Assembly (NCBI RefSeq): GCF_041146395.1
Contig: NC_090996.1
Coordinates: 27,490,738-27,554,737 of the forward strand
DNA from: Eulemur rufifrons
Lineage: Eukaryota > Chordata > Mammalia > Primates > Lemuridae
Length of the DNA stretch: 64,000 nucleotides
Direction: 5' to 3'
Within the stretch, counting starts at the first letter, position 1. Each line of letters begins with the position of its first letter. The position numbers and the translations under genes are program-made. Shown here one piece after another: positions 22,553 through 35,165 of this stretch. Under the pieces are notes generated by a model. The model saw nothing but the letters and a program-made list of their open reading frames with translations, had not been told where the DNA came from and ran no database searches.

Positions 22553-22771
22553 ACAAGGAAAGGGAATGGAAGGGTCCATTCTACTTCATCCAAGGTGCAG
22601 ACCCGCAGTTTGGACTGATGAAGGCCTGGTCCACCGGGAACTGCGACAGCGGCGGTGACAAGTGGCAGCAGGAGATCCGTCTAACCGAGCAAGCCGTGCA
22701 GGCCATCAACAAGCTGAACCCCAAACCCAGGTTCTTTGTTCTGTGTGGCGACCTCGTCCACGCCATGCCAG
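22553..22771 (+). CDS. CPPED1: CPPED1 coding exon 2 (residues 24-97, start of the phosphoesterase domain)
   Basis: This 219-bp exon opens the calcineurin-like phosphoesterase fold. A long pyrimidine tract (about 22497-22548) leads to the acceptor AG at 22551-22552, and the exon ends before the donor GTGAGC at 22772. In-frame joining to exon 1 gives D24-K-E-R-E-W-K-G-P, then the first metal-binding segment G38-A-D40-P-Q42. The second segment is C88-G-D90-L-V-H93 near the end, and the last codon, G97, is split in phase 1. The family form here is D-x-Q rather than the common D-x-H. The following GNHD and GHxH motifs of the family are not in the window. The reading frame is intact with no stop or frameshift, so this is a live exon and not a pseudogene. 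It resembles human CPPED1 closely. Later exons lie to the right of 64000. Confidence 0.95.
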
Positions 22772-22834
22772 GTGAGCCTTGGGTTGTCACTCGTGACCTT
22801 TCCTCCTCCAGCCAGTCGTGTCCTCATTTGGGCA

Positions 22835-22859
22835 GGAAGGAAAAAAAAAAAAAAAAAAA
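22835..22859 (+). repeat. Poly-A tract 64 bp into intron 2
   Basis: About 20 consecutive A bases just after the CPPED1 exon 2 donor. Confidence 0.9.
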
Positions 22860-23174
22860 GATTTTGCTCCGGGGACATCTTTATGCAGTAATAGCCCATT
22901 CTTTCCCTTCGTGACTGTTGCGGTATCATTGAGCATCAGAAAATGCACACTCATTTTATATTTAGAGTTTGGCGAGATTAATCACTGTAATTAGGCAGAA
23001 CTACAGTTCTGAGGATCTGAGCTTCGTACGGAAAATGAGACAGATGCCCACGTATCACCTTTCTGCATTTCCAGGGACAAACTTGAACTGCTTCCAGATA
23101 CCATATCCATAAATGTAATCTTCTCGTTTCCTTTCTTCTTAACGCTTTTATTTCTCCTGTATTTGTTGGTGCTT

Positions 23175-23575
23175 TTTTGGTTGCAAGTGATAGAAACCCA
23201 ATTTAAACTGGATTAAAATATTTTTTAAAGGTATGTGTTGCCTCATGGGGCTGTAAAGTCCAGGGGCAGATCTGGGCTTCAGGTACAGCTGGATCCAGGG
23301 GTTCAGAGGTTGTTAATAGCACTTGATCTCTCCGTCACTGAGCTCTTCTTTCCTCTTGGTTGACTTCGTTCGCATGCAGGCCCTCTCTAGATAGTGCCTC
23401 CTGAAAGCTCGAGGTTTATATCCTTTTTATATTATAGAAACCACAACAGAAAGACAGCACCTTATTCTTGGTGGTCCATGCAAAGTCCCGGACCAGTTCT
23501 CATCTGGCTCATACCTACTGCCATAGTGTGGGGTCAGCTCCACTACAACCACATGGTCTGGAGAACAGGATGGTT
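23175..23575 (-). mobile_element. Unclassified ancient interspersed repeat
   Basis: Block order 'ttgcaagtgatagaaaccc', 'gtaaagtccaggggcaga', 'tcaggtacagctggatcca' and a final 'caaccacatggtctgg' is that of a common old mammalian repeat. I recognise the texture but cannot name the family. Confidence 0.4.
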
Positions 23576-23579
23576 TCTC

Positions 23580-23587
<8 letters not shown>

Positions 23588-23614
<27 letters not shown>
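23588..23614 (+). repeat. (GA)n microsatellite
   Basis: Perfect AG dinucleotide run of about 12 units, followed by a T run at 23651-23668. Confidence 0.9.
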
Positions 23615-23615
<1 letters not shown>

Positions 23616-23699
23616 TGCTGCAAATACATACTTTCTAGAACTCTCTTCCTTTTTTTTTTTTTTTTTTTCCCTACTCTGACGTCCCCTCCTAGGCAACAA

Positions 23700-26320
23700 T
23701 AGAGTCCAGTGAGCAAGTTAAAAAGCAAATGGAAAGTGCCCCTGTCCCTCAGGGAGGCAGAGATGACCCGAAGACCATTGCAGAAAATACAGCAGTGGCT
23801 GTGGGTGTCTGCCTGTGGCTAACTTCACCTTGCAAACCAAGGCTTTTAGTCCTGCTATGATGTTTAACTCCTTTGGAAGCTGAGGCACCCTGCAGGAAGC
23901 CTGGGTGCATTAGTTCTTCCCCACTGAGGCTCTCTCCTCTGGTAGCTCCCCTTTCCAGAACAAAACCCAGAACGAAGATGCAAGAATGGAAAAAGGGCAG
24001 CCCAGAGTTGCTCTCTCTTAAAGTCCAGGGCATGTAGCCAGCAGGGAGATCCCTCAGACCTCCCCTCCTTCCCAGCTTGCTGGTATTTTACACAGAGCCA
24101 TGTATGTAGACACACCCATGTCACTTAGTCCCACCAGGTAGAACCCTGTGATGTCCTCCCTGATGAAGCAGCTGTCCTGGCAGGAGGCAGGACAGGCAAG
24201 AAGGGGCATGAAGGCAGTGGGCGAAGACCTGAATTATAACTCAGGTGGCTGAGACGCCAGCCCATGTCTGCCACTGATGCACTAGGTGAGCATGTGCAAA
24301 CCCCTCATCTTCTGAGAGCCTCAGATCCTGAGCCAAGAGCCCATTAAAACATGAGGAATTTAAAACCTCAACAGTCTGGGGCTACAGGGATAGACAATTC
24401 CATACCTTCGTACAGGTGATGAACACCTCAGCAGCTTGGTACAGAAACAAGGATGGTCCCAAATTTTGTTCTGTTGAGAGGTCAAATCTTAGCTGCTCAT
24501 AAACTTGGTCACCTTTGATGACTCTTGTCCTAGGGTGCTGAGATTGTATAATATTGAAGTGACTACAAAATGCCTTGGCTTCTAAAGGAGTTAGAAATCA
24601 TAGCAGGACTCAGAGCTTTCTCAGGTGAAACAAGGTAATATGTTGACCAAACTGATTAATACTACTTCCAAAAGGTCTGATTTTGAGTTCACCGGTTTCT
24701 TCGGGATTCTATGGCCCCGTGTGCACATCACCTAGAGCTCTCACTCTGGACTGCACAGGGAGCAAACTTCTGCTTTTATTGGACGTGAAATTAAGATTTC
24801 AAATTTAGTGTTTTTTGGTTCAGTGGTTTTTTTCTCTTTGAAAACAGAATATTATGGGGCTCCCTAGAATTATATAACATGTTCTCAGAGATGTTTACCA
24901 AACTTGTTCTGAATTCTGCTAATGTATTCAGTCATATTTCAAAATCAGATTTAAAATAAAAGCTTTCCATGCGATTACATTGCTTCTTAAGTAAAATATA
25001 CTGAGCATAAATTAAACATTGTAAATTGAAAGATAATCGTTTTTATGATCAGCCCTACCAGTTGGTCAGAAGACTTTGTAAATGTGAATTGGCAAACTTT
25101 TGAACATGTATTTTATATTCAGTGTGACTCAAGCAGAATTCATAATCTATTCTGAAGATTTGGACCGTTCTGTAGGGTTTTAACTGAGCCAGTGAAAGGG
25201 CTGTAACTGTTTTGAATATTGTCGTCTGAGATTAAGCAGAACATTTTAAAATTAGTTACCATTTTTTAATATGCAATAGGTGGCTTCCCTCTCATTTAGC
25301 TCACATGCAGCAGTAGACACTAGGAAAGTAATTATTTGCTTTGACTACTTAGCACATTGTTAATTATCAAATGCATATATTAATAGGCAAATATAATCAG
25401 AAAGCATATTTTAAGTCTACCATAAATAATATCTTGGGCCAAGTAGATTTAGGTTCAAAATGGAGAAAAAGAGCTTTCAGAGTAATGCTCTTTTTAATGA
25501 AAGTAATAATATGCTTTTCCATTATAAATATCCTTTATAATATTCATTCATCTATAAACATTTATTACGTGCAAACTATAATAAGTGCCAGTTACAGTGC
25601 TGGATGCTGTGGGTATAAAGTGGAAATGAGAGACCAGGTGCTGATAAGAGTCTGGTGAGGGAAGAAAGAAAAATGGGTGTTAAGAGGAGTCCTTCCTGCC
25701 AAGCCCGTAGGAAAACCCCTGAGAAATGCAAGCTGCTTCGTTTCAGACAAAGTCCATTTAGTTTTGAAACACGTTTTCATTCTGCAAACATCTTTTTGGT
25801 TATCTTGGTGTTTTCTTGTCTTATGAAGCTTCTCTGTGGGATAAGCCATATTGTACGTAGCAAATGAAGATTTGTACAAATACCGAAACCATTGATTTTC
25901 ATCCTTTACTCCTAAGCCCAGGGTTACTCTTGTCAGTCCCACTGATGCTGAGGCATCGACCCACGGATACTGTCCCCAGGAGCCTTGTTAGATTTCAACA
26001 ATTATGTGTAAAGCTGACAGATTGGAATGGGATTGTACAATTAGGGAGCCAGAGATTCCTTGGAGCCTCTAGCATAGTTTGTTAAAAACACACACACGTC
26101 CATCCGTGTTTATTAAAAATTGCCGTCAGCACACAAAACAGATGATATGGGGTGAATTCTTCCATTGATACAAAGTCTCCCCAAAGAGTTCTGTATGTTC
26201 TGACCTCTGCTTGGGCGACTATTACGTGATTCAGTTGAAGTTGTCGGTAGCCTCGGGAACTCCTCTGTTCTGGGAAGGGAGGCAAGTTTGCATTGGCGTT
26301 ATTCTAATGGATGGTGTGTT
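23700..26320. other. Intron 2 single-copy stretch
   Basis: No exon or repeat identified with confidence. A MIR- or L3-like piece may lie at 25555-25660 ('agtgctggatgctgtgggta'). 24820-25640 is strongly AT-rich. Confidence 0.4.
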
Positions 26321-26321
26321 T

Positions 26322-26775
26322 GTTTCCTATTGTTGCTGTAAAAAGTTACCACAAACGTAGTGACTTCAGACAACACATATTTATTCTCTTCTCAGTCTGG
26401 AGGTCAGAAGTCCAGCATGGGTCTGCGGAGGTATATTTCTTCTAAAGGTTCCAGCTTCTAGAGGCTGCCTACATTTCTTGTCTCATGTCCCTTCCTCCAT
26501 CTTCACAGCCAGCAGCCTTGCATCTTCCCTCCTCTCTGACCTCTGCTCCATCCTCTCATGTTCTTTTATTTCTCTGCCTCGTCTGCTGTCCTCTTATGAA
26601 GACCTGTTTGTTTATACTGGGCACATTCCGATAACCCGTGATAATCTCTCGATCTCAAGATCTTGAGCTTAATCACATTTGCAAATTCTCCTTTTGCCAT
26701 ATAAGGTAACATATTCACAAGTTCCAGTGGTTAGGATGTTGAACATTTTTGAGGGACACCGTTCAGCCTGCCACA
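26322..26775 (-). mobile_element. MLT1-like (MaLR) LTR
   Basis: Antisense LTR beginning 'cctattgttgctgtaaaaag' and ending 'gttcagcctgccaca'. Between them lie 'tctggaggtcagaagtccag' and 'gccatataaggtaacatatt'. Old and diverged. Confidence 0.65.
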
Positions 26776-26799
26776 GTGGTACGGGAGGGAATTCAGGGT

Positions 26800-26990
26800 C
26801 TGTCATCTGCCAGGAACTGTGCTGCTAGCGCACCTACTTGTTACGGTCTGGCAAAGCAGGCGTCACTGTTATTTCCAGTTTGCCTGATGGGGAAACTGGC
26901 TCAGAGCAGTGAATTACTTTTCCCAAGGCCATTTTGCTTGTAAGTGGGTGACTCAAGTTCATCTGTTTCCAAACCTCACACACTTCCCCG
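26800..26990 (-). mobile_element. MIR SINE
   Basis: Minus strand; 'ggggaaactggctcagagca' marks the MIR core. Confidence 0.65.
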
Positions 26991-27009
26991 TGCAGCCTGG
27001 CCGCTCACA

Positions 27010-27145
27010 GGGTGGTCCCCGGAGCAGCGGCTGGAGCTTGTCACATGTGCAGAATCTCTGCACCCCATAGATTTCCTGGGTCAGAATCAGCATTTTAACA
27101 AGGTCCCCAAGTGAGTCTTATGGACAATAAGGTTTGAGAAGCAGT
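27010..27145. mobile_element. MER5-like hAT remnant
   Basis: 'ggtcagaatcagcattttaa' and 'gaggtttgagaagc'-like end follow the MER5A-type order. Confidence 0.55.
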
Positions 27146-27148
27146 TAC

Positions 27149-27290
27149 AAGTTGAACATCCCTAATCGGAAAGTTTGAAATGCTCCAGCACCTGAAACTT
27201 TGTGAGCACTGACATGATGCCACAGTGGAAAATTCCACACCTCTGGTCCCAAGCATTTCGGATAAGAGATGCTCAACATGTAATAGTGAT
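27149..27290. mobile_element. Tigger-type palindromic MITE
   Basis: Starts AAGTTGAACATCCCTAATCG and ends GAGATGCTCAACATG, inverted with respect to each other. Same family as 12671-12910. Confidence 0.65.
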
Positions 27291-27350
27291 ATTGAACATG
27301 ATGTTTAACAGTCCAGAAAAAGTGCCTATAGATGACAAGGTAAAAATGTG

Positions 27351-27750
27351 TGTCTTAGTCTATTTTCTTTTGCTTGTAACAGAATATATGAAACAGGGTG
27401 ATTTATAAGAACTAAAATTTATTTCTTACAGTTATGGAGGCTGAGAAGTCCAAGGTTGAGGGCCTGCATCTGGCAAGGGCCTTCTTGCTTGTGGGGACTC
27501 TCTGCAGAGTCCCGAGGTGGCACAGGGTCTCACATGTCAAGGGGGCTGAGAGTGCTAGCTCAGGTCTCTCCTCCTGTTCTTAAAAAGCCACCGGTCCCGC
27601 TCCAGTGATAACCCATTAATCCATGACTGGATTAACCTATTCATGAGGGCTCTGCCCCACCTCTCAAAGGCCCCACCTCTCAATACTGCCACATTGGGTG
27701 TTAAATTTCAACATAACTTTTGGAGGGGGACAGATATTCAAACCATAGCA
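27351..27750 (-). mobile_element. MST-type (MaLR) solo LTR
   Basis: 400-bp antisense LTR. The left end TGTCTTAG and right end CCATAGCA give TG...CA termini, and the interior includes 'aaaatttatttcttacagtt'. Flanking pentamers ATGTG and ATGTA differ at one base, an aged 5-bp duplication. Confidence 0.8.
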
Positions 27751-28244
27751 ATGTATCATGTGATGGGCTATTGAAGGACTAGAGCAACGTGCATTCATAA
27801 CAGAACAAGAAATCATGTCAGTTTATAAAATCAAAGAGAGACTTCTTAACAAAAACTGTTGTTAATTAAGGCAGATGACTCTGGAGGAAGCATTTTAAAA
27901 AGCCATCCAGCAGCATGCCTCCTCATCCTCAGAGGACTCACTTCCTGGTCCCTCAACTGTTTCTGATGTTCCTTCTCACCAAAAAATGAAACACAGCATA
28001 CATTAACCTTTTAATCAAAACACAGCATCGTAGGCAGAGACTGAAAGCCTGCCATTGTTTGTTGTCACTGCTGCTTAACAGCCGAGACCGGGATCCTGGT
28101 GATGCTACTGTGCTGCTTAGTTGCCCTGAACACATTGTTTTTTCCCCGTATTAATGGTATGTCATAGTTTTTACTGCTAGGTACTTACATGTGAACACGT
28201 GTTAGAAAATGATTGCTTATCGGTAGCATGTAAATTCAGAGTCA
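27751..28244. other. Intronic single-copy sequence
   Basis: Nothing recognised. Confidence 0.45.
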
Positions 28245-28550
28245 GGGATGATGGTGATGCCAAACAACCACAGATTGTTCGCGTGGATAGCTGAGACAAT
28301 GTCATCTTTGCTTTCCGATGATTCAACGTACACACACTTTGTCTCATGCACAAAATTATTAAAAGTGTTATATAAAATTACCTTCAGGCTATGTGTATAA
28401 GGTGTATATGAAACGTAGATGAATTTCGTGTTTAGACTTGGGTCCCATCCCCAAGATATCTTTTTATATATATGCAAATATTCCCAAGTCTGAAAAAATC
28501 CGAAATCCAAGTCCCAAGAGTTTCAGATGTGATACTCAGCCTGTGCTAAA
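28245..28550. mobile_element. Tigger7-like DNA transposon end
   Basis: The right end (about 28480-28550) has 'aaaaaatccgaaatccaag' and a terminal GATACTCAGCCTGT. The interior includes 'gaatttcgtgtttagacttg', matching a Tigger-type internal region. Confidence 0.55.
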
Positions 28551-30079
28551 CTACACAGAAAAAAACTATGTTTTTTTCTTTTCAGTGTATTAGATATAAT
28601 TTTTGTGTGTATGCAAATGGCTTGTGAAAATTCCTTTTGACTGCTAAAGATAATGGTGTTTAGCAAGAGAACCATCACTCCTTTAGACTTACCCTGCTCA
28701 GCTTTCAAGGGAAATGCTTTAAGTTTATAGGTTTTGTTTTGCTTTTTACATAGCAATTTGAACAAAACGGGATGACCTCTCCTATGCAGAACTTTCAAAA
28801 CAGCACTTTAATGTTCAGGAAAACAACCCTGCATATTTGCTTTGAAAGGATCTTTATGTGTGATATTCAGGAGAGCTACAACTTGTTCTTTGATTTAGGT
28901 CATGTGCTTGTACATAATCCCTTATCTGTGCTTCCAAAGTTCAGAAAGCTCTGGAAACTAAGAGTTTTTTTTCTTAAGTTTGAAACTAACACGGTTGGCA
29001 GCAAAAGTGCCCTGAACTGACATGAGGCTATTTATAGTCTTTATTTATCCTACTTAGTGAGAACAGGTATATGTTTTGCTAGTGAAATATTACTGGTTTC
29101 ATTACAGGGTACTGCCCAAGCCTCAGCTGGGGGTGTTATTTAATATGTGCTTTATGCTCCACTTACCATTCTAAAGTTTGAAAAACTCCAAAGTTCAAAT
29201 GAGGTCTGGCACGTTGGGTTTTGTATAAGAACTTATGGATCTACACAAGTAATACCTTTGGATTTATAGGTGAAGAAGCCTTTCATCACTAGAGTCAGAA
29301 GGCTTTCCCCTCGTTGTGATTTAAAGTAGCTCCCCAAGTTAACTTCTGCACATCCATTGCACGGTAGAACCACATTTTCAAAGTTAAAAGGGTCCCAGAC
29401 GTCTTGTATTTAAATTTTTGGGACTATTTCTCTTGGTAGCAAAGTGACTCAATACGACAATGGAATTGAATTCAGAAATGCTTCCAAAAAATTGGGGGAG
29501 AGGATGCGTGCACAAAAGTGATATTTGCTATAGATAAGTACGGAATAATCCACTTAGGTGGAAAAGTCTGAACCTCAAGGTAAAGACGGGTGGGACTTCT
29601 GCACATCAACGGAGTAGTGGTTAAGAATGGGAGATGCTGTGGGAGTGCAAGGTAGAATTACTGATAAATAGGCTCGTGCCTTTCCATCGGGAGAAAGGCC
29701 GGAGTGAGACCTGAGAAGTTCTGTTTCATCTAGCGTGGTAACCCTTCATCTTAAATGAGCTGTGAAGGGCTGGGCCAACGTCCTCATCAGAGCAGCCATG
29801 GCCAAATGACCACCAAGACCCCTTCTGTGCTTAGAGGTGTCTAATTCCATGATGAAAGTATAGAATTGGGAAGTAAAGCCATTGAGCAAAGATGGAATGC
29901 TTTGGTGTGCTGTGCTGGGCTTCAAGCAAAGAGTGGAGCCATTTGTCCCTCTGCTGTTCACACAATCCAGGAAGGCTGGTGTTCATTTTCCTGCAGTTGG
30001 GCAGGAACAAACACACGAACATAATTCTGGTACAAGACAGACTAAGATAAGTAAAGCCTCAGAGGCGTGATTTTGAAAA
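28551..30079. other. Intronic single-copy sequence
   Basis: No recognised repeat, RNA gene or exon. Confidence 0.45.
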
Positions 30080-30280
30080 CCAAAGCCAGGATTAAGACTC
30101 TGGCCAGGAAAGGGCCTTATCTCATTCCTCCAGTGTCTACAAGTTCACTTCCCCCAAGCTTAGTTCCAAGTTCCTAAAGGGCAGTGGGGGTGTGCGTCTG
30201 TTTTGGCATGTATTTTCATCTAGTGCCCAGTGAAAGGCACATGGAAGATATTCAGTGAATGCAGGTCAAATAAATCATGG
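30080..30280 (+). mobile_element. L2 LINE 3' end
   Basis: 'agttcctaaagggcagtggg' and 'gatattcagtgaatgcagg' follow the L2 terminus. A short MIR-like piece follows at about 30355-30425. Confidence 0.5.
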
Positions 30281-30539
30281 TATGTTCCCCTTGATCCTTA
30301 GCAAGCAGCCAGCAACATGGTAAGCACCCACTACTAATTACTGGAGTAGATGAGTAAATAATTCATTTATTTAACAAATCTGTATTAAGCACCTATTTTG
30401 TGCCAGGCACTCTTCTGAAGTTTGTACTACTATGTTAGTAAATCACCTAGAAATACAGATACACAGAAACATGAAATTCTTCCCTTTTTTTTAATTCTAA
30501 TCTTTGCTAGCATTCAAACTAGGGTAGATGTGGACCTGT

Positions 30540-30990
30540 TTTATTGTTATTTTATTAGATTTTTAAATTATACAAGTAATACGTGAATGCGTTCTCTTTG
30601 TAAAGGTTTAAAATCTGTACCTGAAATAAACATTGACACCGCACCCCACCCCGGCACCAAGTGCTTCCCTTGGGGTCATTTTATGTAAGTTATCTTTTCT
30701 TAAATACAAAGGTGACCATACTGTGCACACTGTTCTGTGATTTACTTTTTCCCTTTCCATCTGTCTGGAAAATCTTTTTGTGTCGGTACCTGTAGATTTA
30801 TGTCAGCCTTTTAATAACTGCATTGCCTTCCATGGATGGGAATCTCATAATCGGTTAGTCCTCTCTCCTGGTCATAACTAGGGGTGATGATCTTGTGATA
30901 ACTCCAGGTTGGAGCTAATCTAAGTAGTGCTGCTGTGGGCATCCTCAGACGTGCTCTTGTGTAGTCAGGTAAGTATTTCTTTAGGCTTGA
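30540..30990 (-). mobile_element. Old L1 LINE 3' region
   Basis: Antisense of an old L1 3' region: 'ttatacaagtaatacgtgaa', 'cactgttctgtgatttactt' and 'gtgctgctgtgggcatcctc' in that order. Confidence 0.65.
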
Positions 30991-31218
30991 AGTGGGTTGG
31001 CTGGGTCTGGGATCTTGTCTGGATTTGCACTGAGTGAACGAACACTAGCCAGTTTGCTCTGCAGTTCCCTGGGGTTCATCTCTCAGCAGCAGGGACTTTG
31101 CTGCCATGTTATCTCTTACGTAACTGACAGGCTCAGTTCCTGTCATGTAAGTGGTTGGTTCCTGCGCTGCCTACCGCGCAGAAAATGCTCAGAGAGTTGC
31201 CATTAAATGGGAACTCTT

Positions 31219-31561
<343 letters not shown>

Positions 31562-31579
31562 AAATGGGAACTCTTTTGT

Positions 31580-31789
31580 CCACATTAACTTAGGATCTGT
31601 TTGTTTGTTTTTCCAAAAAGCAGCTCAGTTAAATCACATTCATTTCCTCAGCTGTATAATTAGCTTTGGCTCCAAGAAACGCCTAGATTTAAAGACAATT
31701 CACCATACAGTTTAACATAGGAAACATAAAAGGAGAGTTATATGCAAGAAGGTGACTCCTTAGTTGAAATATCACGAGGCCCCGGAATG
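31580..31789. other. Intronic sequence
   Basis: Nothing recognised. Confidence 0.4.
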
Positions 31790-32060
31790 GGCCGGGGCTG
31801 TCAACGCTCAGATTTTCCAGCAGGACGTGTGGCCCGAATGCTGAGCAGGAACCTGGGAGCAATCAGCCAAGCCCCTCGCCTCTGCGCTCCTTCACACCCA
31901 TTATAAGCGCCGTGAAAGCATCCAAGCAATCAGTGACAATACCTCCCTTCTGCTGAGGCTGATTAAAAGTGGTTTGGACTAATTTACCTAATATTACTAA
32001 TTAGGGAACTTGGAGCATTACTTGAAAAGTTGTTTCTGATTAGGTGTGTGATCATCCTTC
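31790..32060. promoter_or_regulatory. Candidate conserved non-coding element
   Basis: Non-repetitive stretch containing 'aatttacctaatattacta' then 'attaggg', a CCATTATAAG core, two CAATCAG/CAATCAGTG motifs and 'ctgattaaaagtgg'. Texture resembles developmental enhancers. Function inferred. Confidence 0.3.
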
Positions 32061-33446
32061 CGCCTGTGTCAGCACTTGCCACGTGGCCACATGGCAGAGG
32101 AGGCGCCCCCGGCTGCTGGCTTTGTCAACCCTTTGTTCCCAGCCACGGCGTTTTAACCCATGTTGTGCCTCAGACCAGGTTGTTGAAGCCCCTGGACCCC
32201 ATCTCAGAATGTTTTTAAATACATAAAATACATAGGATTTCCAAAGAAACCAATTACATTGAAATACAGCAATGAAAATATTTTAAAAATTATTTGACAT
32301 GATAACATACATGCTTCTGTGTTGCTCTGTTAGATAGCACAGTCCGACAGCAGGGCTAATAACTGCCATAGTTTCAAAGTGGTGATGAGCTTGATATTCT
32401 GAGGTTTCTGCAACAACGGTAATGTGGTAAGAAAAACCCGGGTGATTTCTGTTGGGCATAAAGTCACAGGGGCATTAATACCTCTGTGATTTTTTTACTG
32501 ATTTCATCATAGAGGAAGATGCTAAATATCAGATAGAAGTTGGTGATAATCTAGTTTTCTTCCCATCCAAGTTCACAGGATGAACCCCAGATCCGTGTGG
32601 CCCCAGATTAAAAGCCCACATCCACCTGCACGTGTGCACAGACTCTTACTCTGTGATTTGTTGGCGCCGCTTCCTCATAGTCAGCATGTGGGTATCATAA
32701 TTGACCGAAGTATCTACTCACTGGCAGAAACTCAACCTTTACGTAAAGTCCAGAAGTTGTCTTAATCGTAGCTAGGAAAATGTGGATGTTTGATTATTCG
32801 ATGAAAAGAAACGACAGGACCTGAACGACAGGGACTGGTTCACAGTTGCCTTCTGATTAAGGGGGCTGGGGGCAAGCTTCCATAATCTTTCTGCCTGGTT
32901 TGCAGAGTTTGAATCAAAAACTTACAATTGAGAGAGGCTCGCCTTATTTGTTTGTTCTGTGAAGCATTTGAGAAGGTTTAAAATGAACAAAAGCACACAA
33001 TAGAAAAAGTATAAGAAATAAACAAATATAGGTCAGGGCCAAAGAAAATAAAAGTTCCTGTAGGAAGTCAAGTCCAGAGGCAGAAACAGAGAGGCAGATC
33101 TTAGGCATCCTTGTGGTTGATACAGTTAAGTATCAGAGGGAGACCAGAGTTGTCAAAGAGAGAAAATCTTACCCATATGTAAGAAGAACACAGCTTTTCT
33201 TAGAAAATCTTAGCTTTAAAAGCAATTTTTAATGAAGATTTCCTTCTGAGGCACTAAGTAATACAGTCTCCAAAAGGGGGATTTCCAGGGCAGGTTTCTT
33301 AACCTGGGTGCGAGGTCCATGAACAGACTTCATCCAGCCAGTGAGCCCCGTGAAACTGGGCAACGTCCAGTTTATTCGCATAGAAGGTTTGGAGGGTAGA
33401 GTGGGGAGAAGGTCCATAGCTTTAGTCAGATCCTTTAAGGGCTCTG
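32061..33446. other. Intronic single-copy sequence
   Basis: No repeat or exon recognised with confidence. Confidence 0.4.
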
Positions 33447-33900
33447 TGATGGTTAATTTTATGTGCCCACCTGACTGGGCTAAGGGGTGCCCAGATAGGT
33501 CGTAAGACATTATTTCTGGGTGTGTCTGTGAGGGTGTATCTGGAAGAAGTTAGCATTTGGATTAGTGGAGTGAATGAAGAAGATCTGCCATCACCAGTGT
33601 GGGCAGCATCATCCAATCTGCTGAAGGCCCAGATAGAACAAAAAGGTGGAGGAAGGGCGAATCTGCCTCCTGTTTGAGCCGAGACATCACCTTCTGCCCT
33701 CAGACATCGATGCTCCTGGTTCTCAGGCCATCGGGCTGAGACAGAGTTCAGCCACTGGCTTTCTTGGGCCTCTAGCTTGCACACAGCAGATCGTGGGACT
33801 TCTTGGCCTCCATAATCGCGTGAGCCAATTCCAATAATAAGCCTCCTCTTTATATCTGCATATCTCCCGTTGGTTCTGTGGAGAACTGTGACTGATACAG
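33447..33900 (+). mobile_element. LTR-like ancient repeat
   Basis: Starts TGATGGTTAATTTTATGTG and ends TGACTGATACA, giving TG...CA ends on the plus strand. The middle has 'atccaatctgctgaaggccc' and 'gcctccataatcgcgtgagc', with AATAATAAG near the end as a weak polyadenylation signal. No internal viral gene. Family not named. Confidence 0.6.
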
Positions 33901-34640
33901 GTTCCATGACTCAAAAGAAGGATGAGGACCTCTGAGGAACCAAGGAGCAAACGTGGTTTGTGATATGAATGCTCTTGTTTTCTGCTTCTGCCTGGGGACA
34001 CTTTCCCTCCTAGCAGACCGTGACCACAGAAGCCACGGGGCACAACAGTACTGAAGCCTGCTCCAACCTCAGCCCTTCCTTAGGGTTTTCTGGCGCCAGT
34101 AAATGGATTCTGAAGGAGCTTGCAGAGTCCCTGACAAGCTGTCTCGTGGTATAGACGAGTGGTATAGACAAAGTTAGAGTCTTTCTAGCTTGCACTTAGC
34201 TGAATGGAATATTTTCATCTTGCCTTTCCTTGTCATTTTTGCTCTGAACACTCATTTCCTGGAATTGGAACATTTTGCCTCCTTGATGGGCCCATTTTCT
34301 GGAACTAAATGAAGTACTGAAAAGGAGCATGATCCCAGAGGGGTTCAATTATCAGGTAATTGGTCAAGTGATCAGAATGTGGCATGAAAAAAACGAGAGG
34401 TTGGAAAATGGAGCATTTAAATGCCGAAACTGCTGAGGACATGTTTTGCGACCCTCGGAATTTAGAAACTCACCTGCAGTTTTCAAATTCTACATTGCAC
34501 CCTCCACCCCCAGTTCCTAAATAGCCTGTTGGAAAACCAGGGTAGGTTTTGTTTAATATATGTTATTTGGTTTATATAAAAATTTACTCCTCCTTACTTG
34601 ATATATTATTTGGGTGAAATACTACTGTTATAATCCATAA
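33901..34640. other. Intronic single-copy sequence
   Basis: Nothing recognised. Confidence 0.4.
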
Positions 34641-34739
34641 ATACTCTTGTGAAGAAATTTTATATTGATCTATAAGGTAGCAACTTTAGATATTTTGCTT
34701 GGATAATACACCTCTTAATCTTTTTTTTTTTTTCCCCCA

Positions 34740-35165
34740 AAGCACATTGAAGCATATTTTACATCATACCAAAGCCTCCTGTTATGTCAGTTAATTCTGT
34801 TTTATTAATTGTATCCTAAGATGGTTAATAGTACAGATTCAACACTGTGTCGCTATAAATCTCTCAAAGCAGCCAGTATAATAAGCTGTAGCTGTTAGGT
34901 GCAAAATTAAATGTATCTTGTCTAATAACATGTATAATTTAAAAACCAGTAGAACCTGATTAAGCTTGATCTGTTAGCAGTGTGGTGCCGGATCACTACG
35001 TGAGTGATGTTTATACCCGCAAAGTTTTAGATCAATGAACTTACATACCCCAATTAATTAGGAAAAGATAATGAAAAGCATTAGAGATGGAATGGATTAT
35101 GGCTCTATAAACTCTCTGGGACTAGATGAAAGTAAATCTGTTTAATCGAAGGAATAAATCATTTT
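34740..35165. promoter_or_regulatory. Candidate conserved non-coding element
   Basis: AT-rich, non-repetitive. Contains AATTAATTAG at 35052-35061, 'gttttattaattgtatcc' around 34800, a GATTAAGCTTGATC palindrome-like block around 34958 and 'cactacgtgagtgatg'. Several TAAT cores occur within 300 bp. Regulatory role inferred. Confidence 0.3.

Noticed and set aside
22459..22914. 151-codon frame read as a stand-alone gene
   Set aside because: Its middle is CPPED1 exon 2. The N-terminal part is pyrimidine-tract sequence and the C-terminal part is intron 2, so only 22553-22771 is coding.
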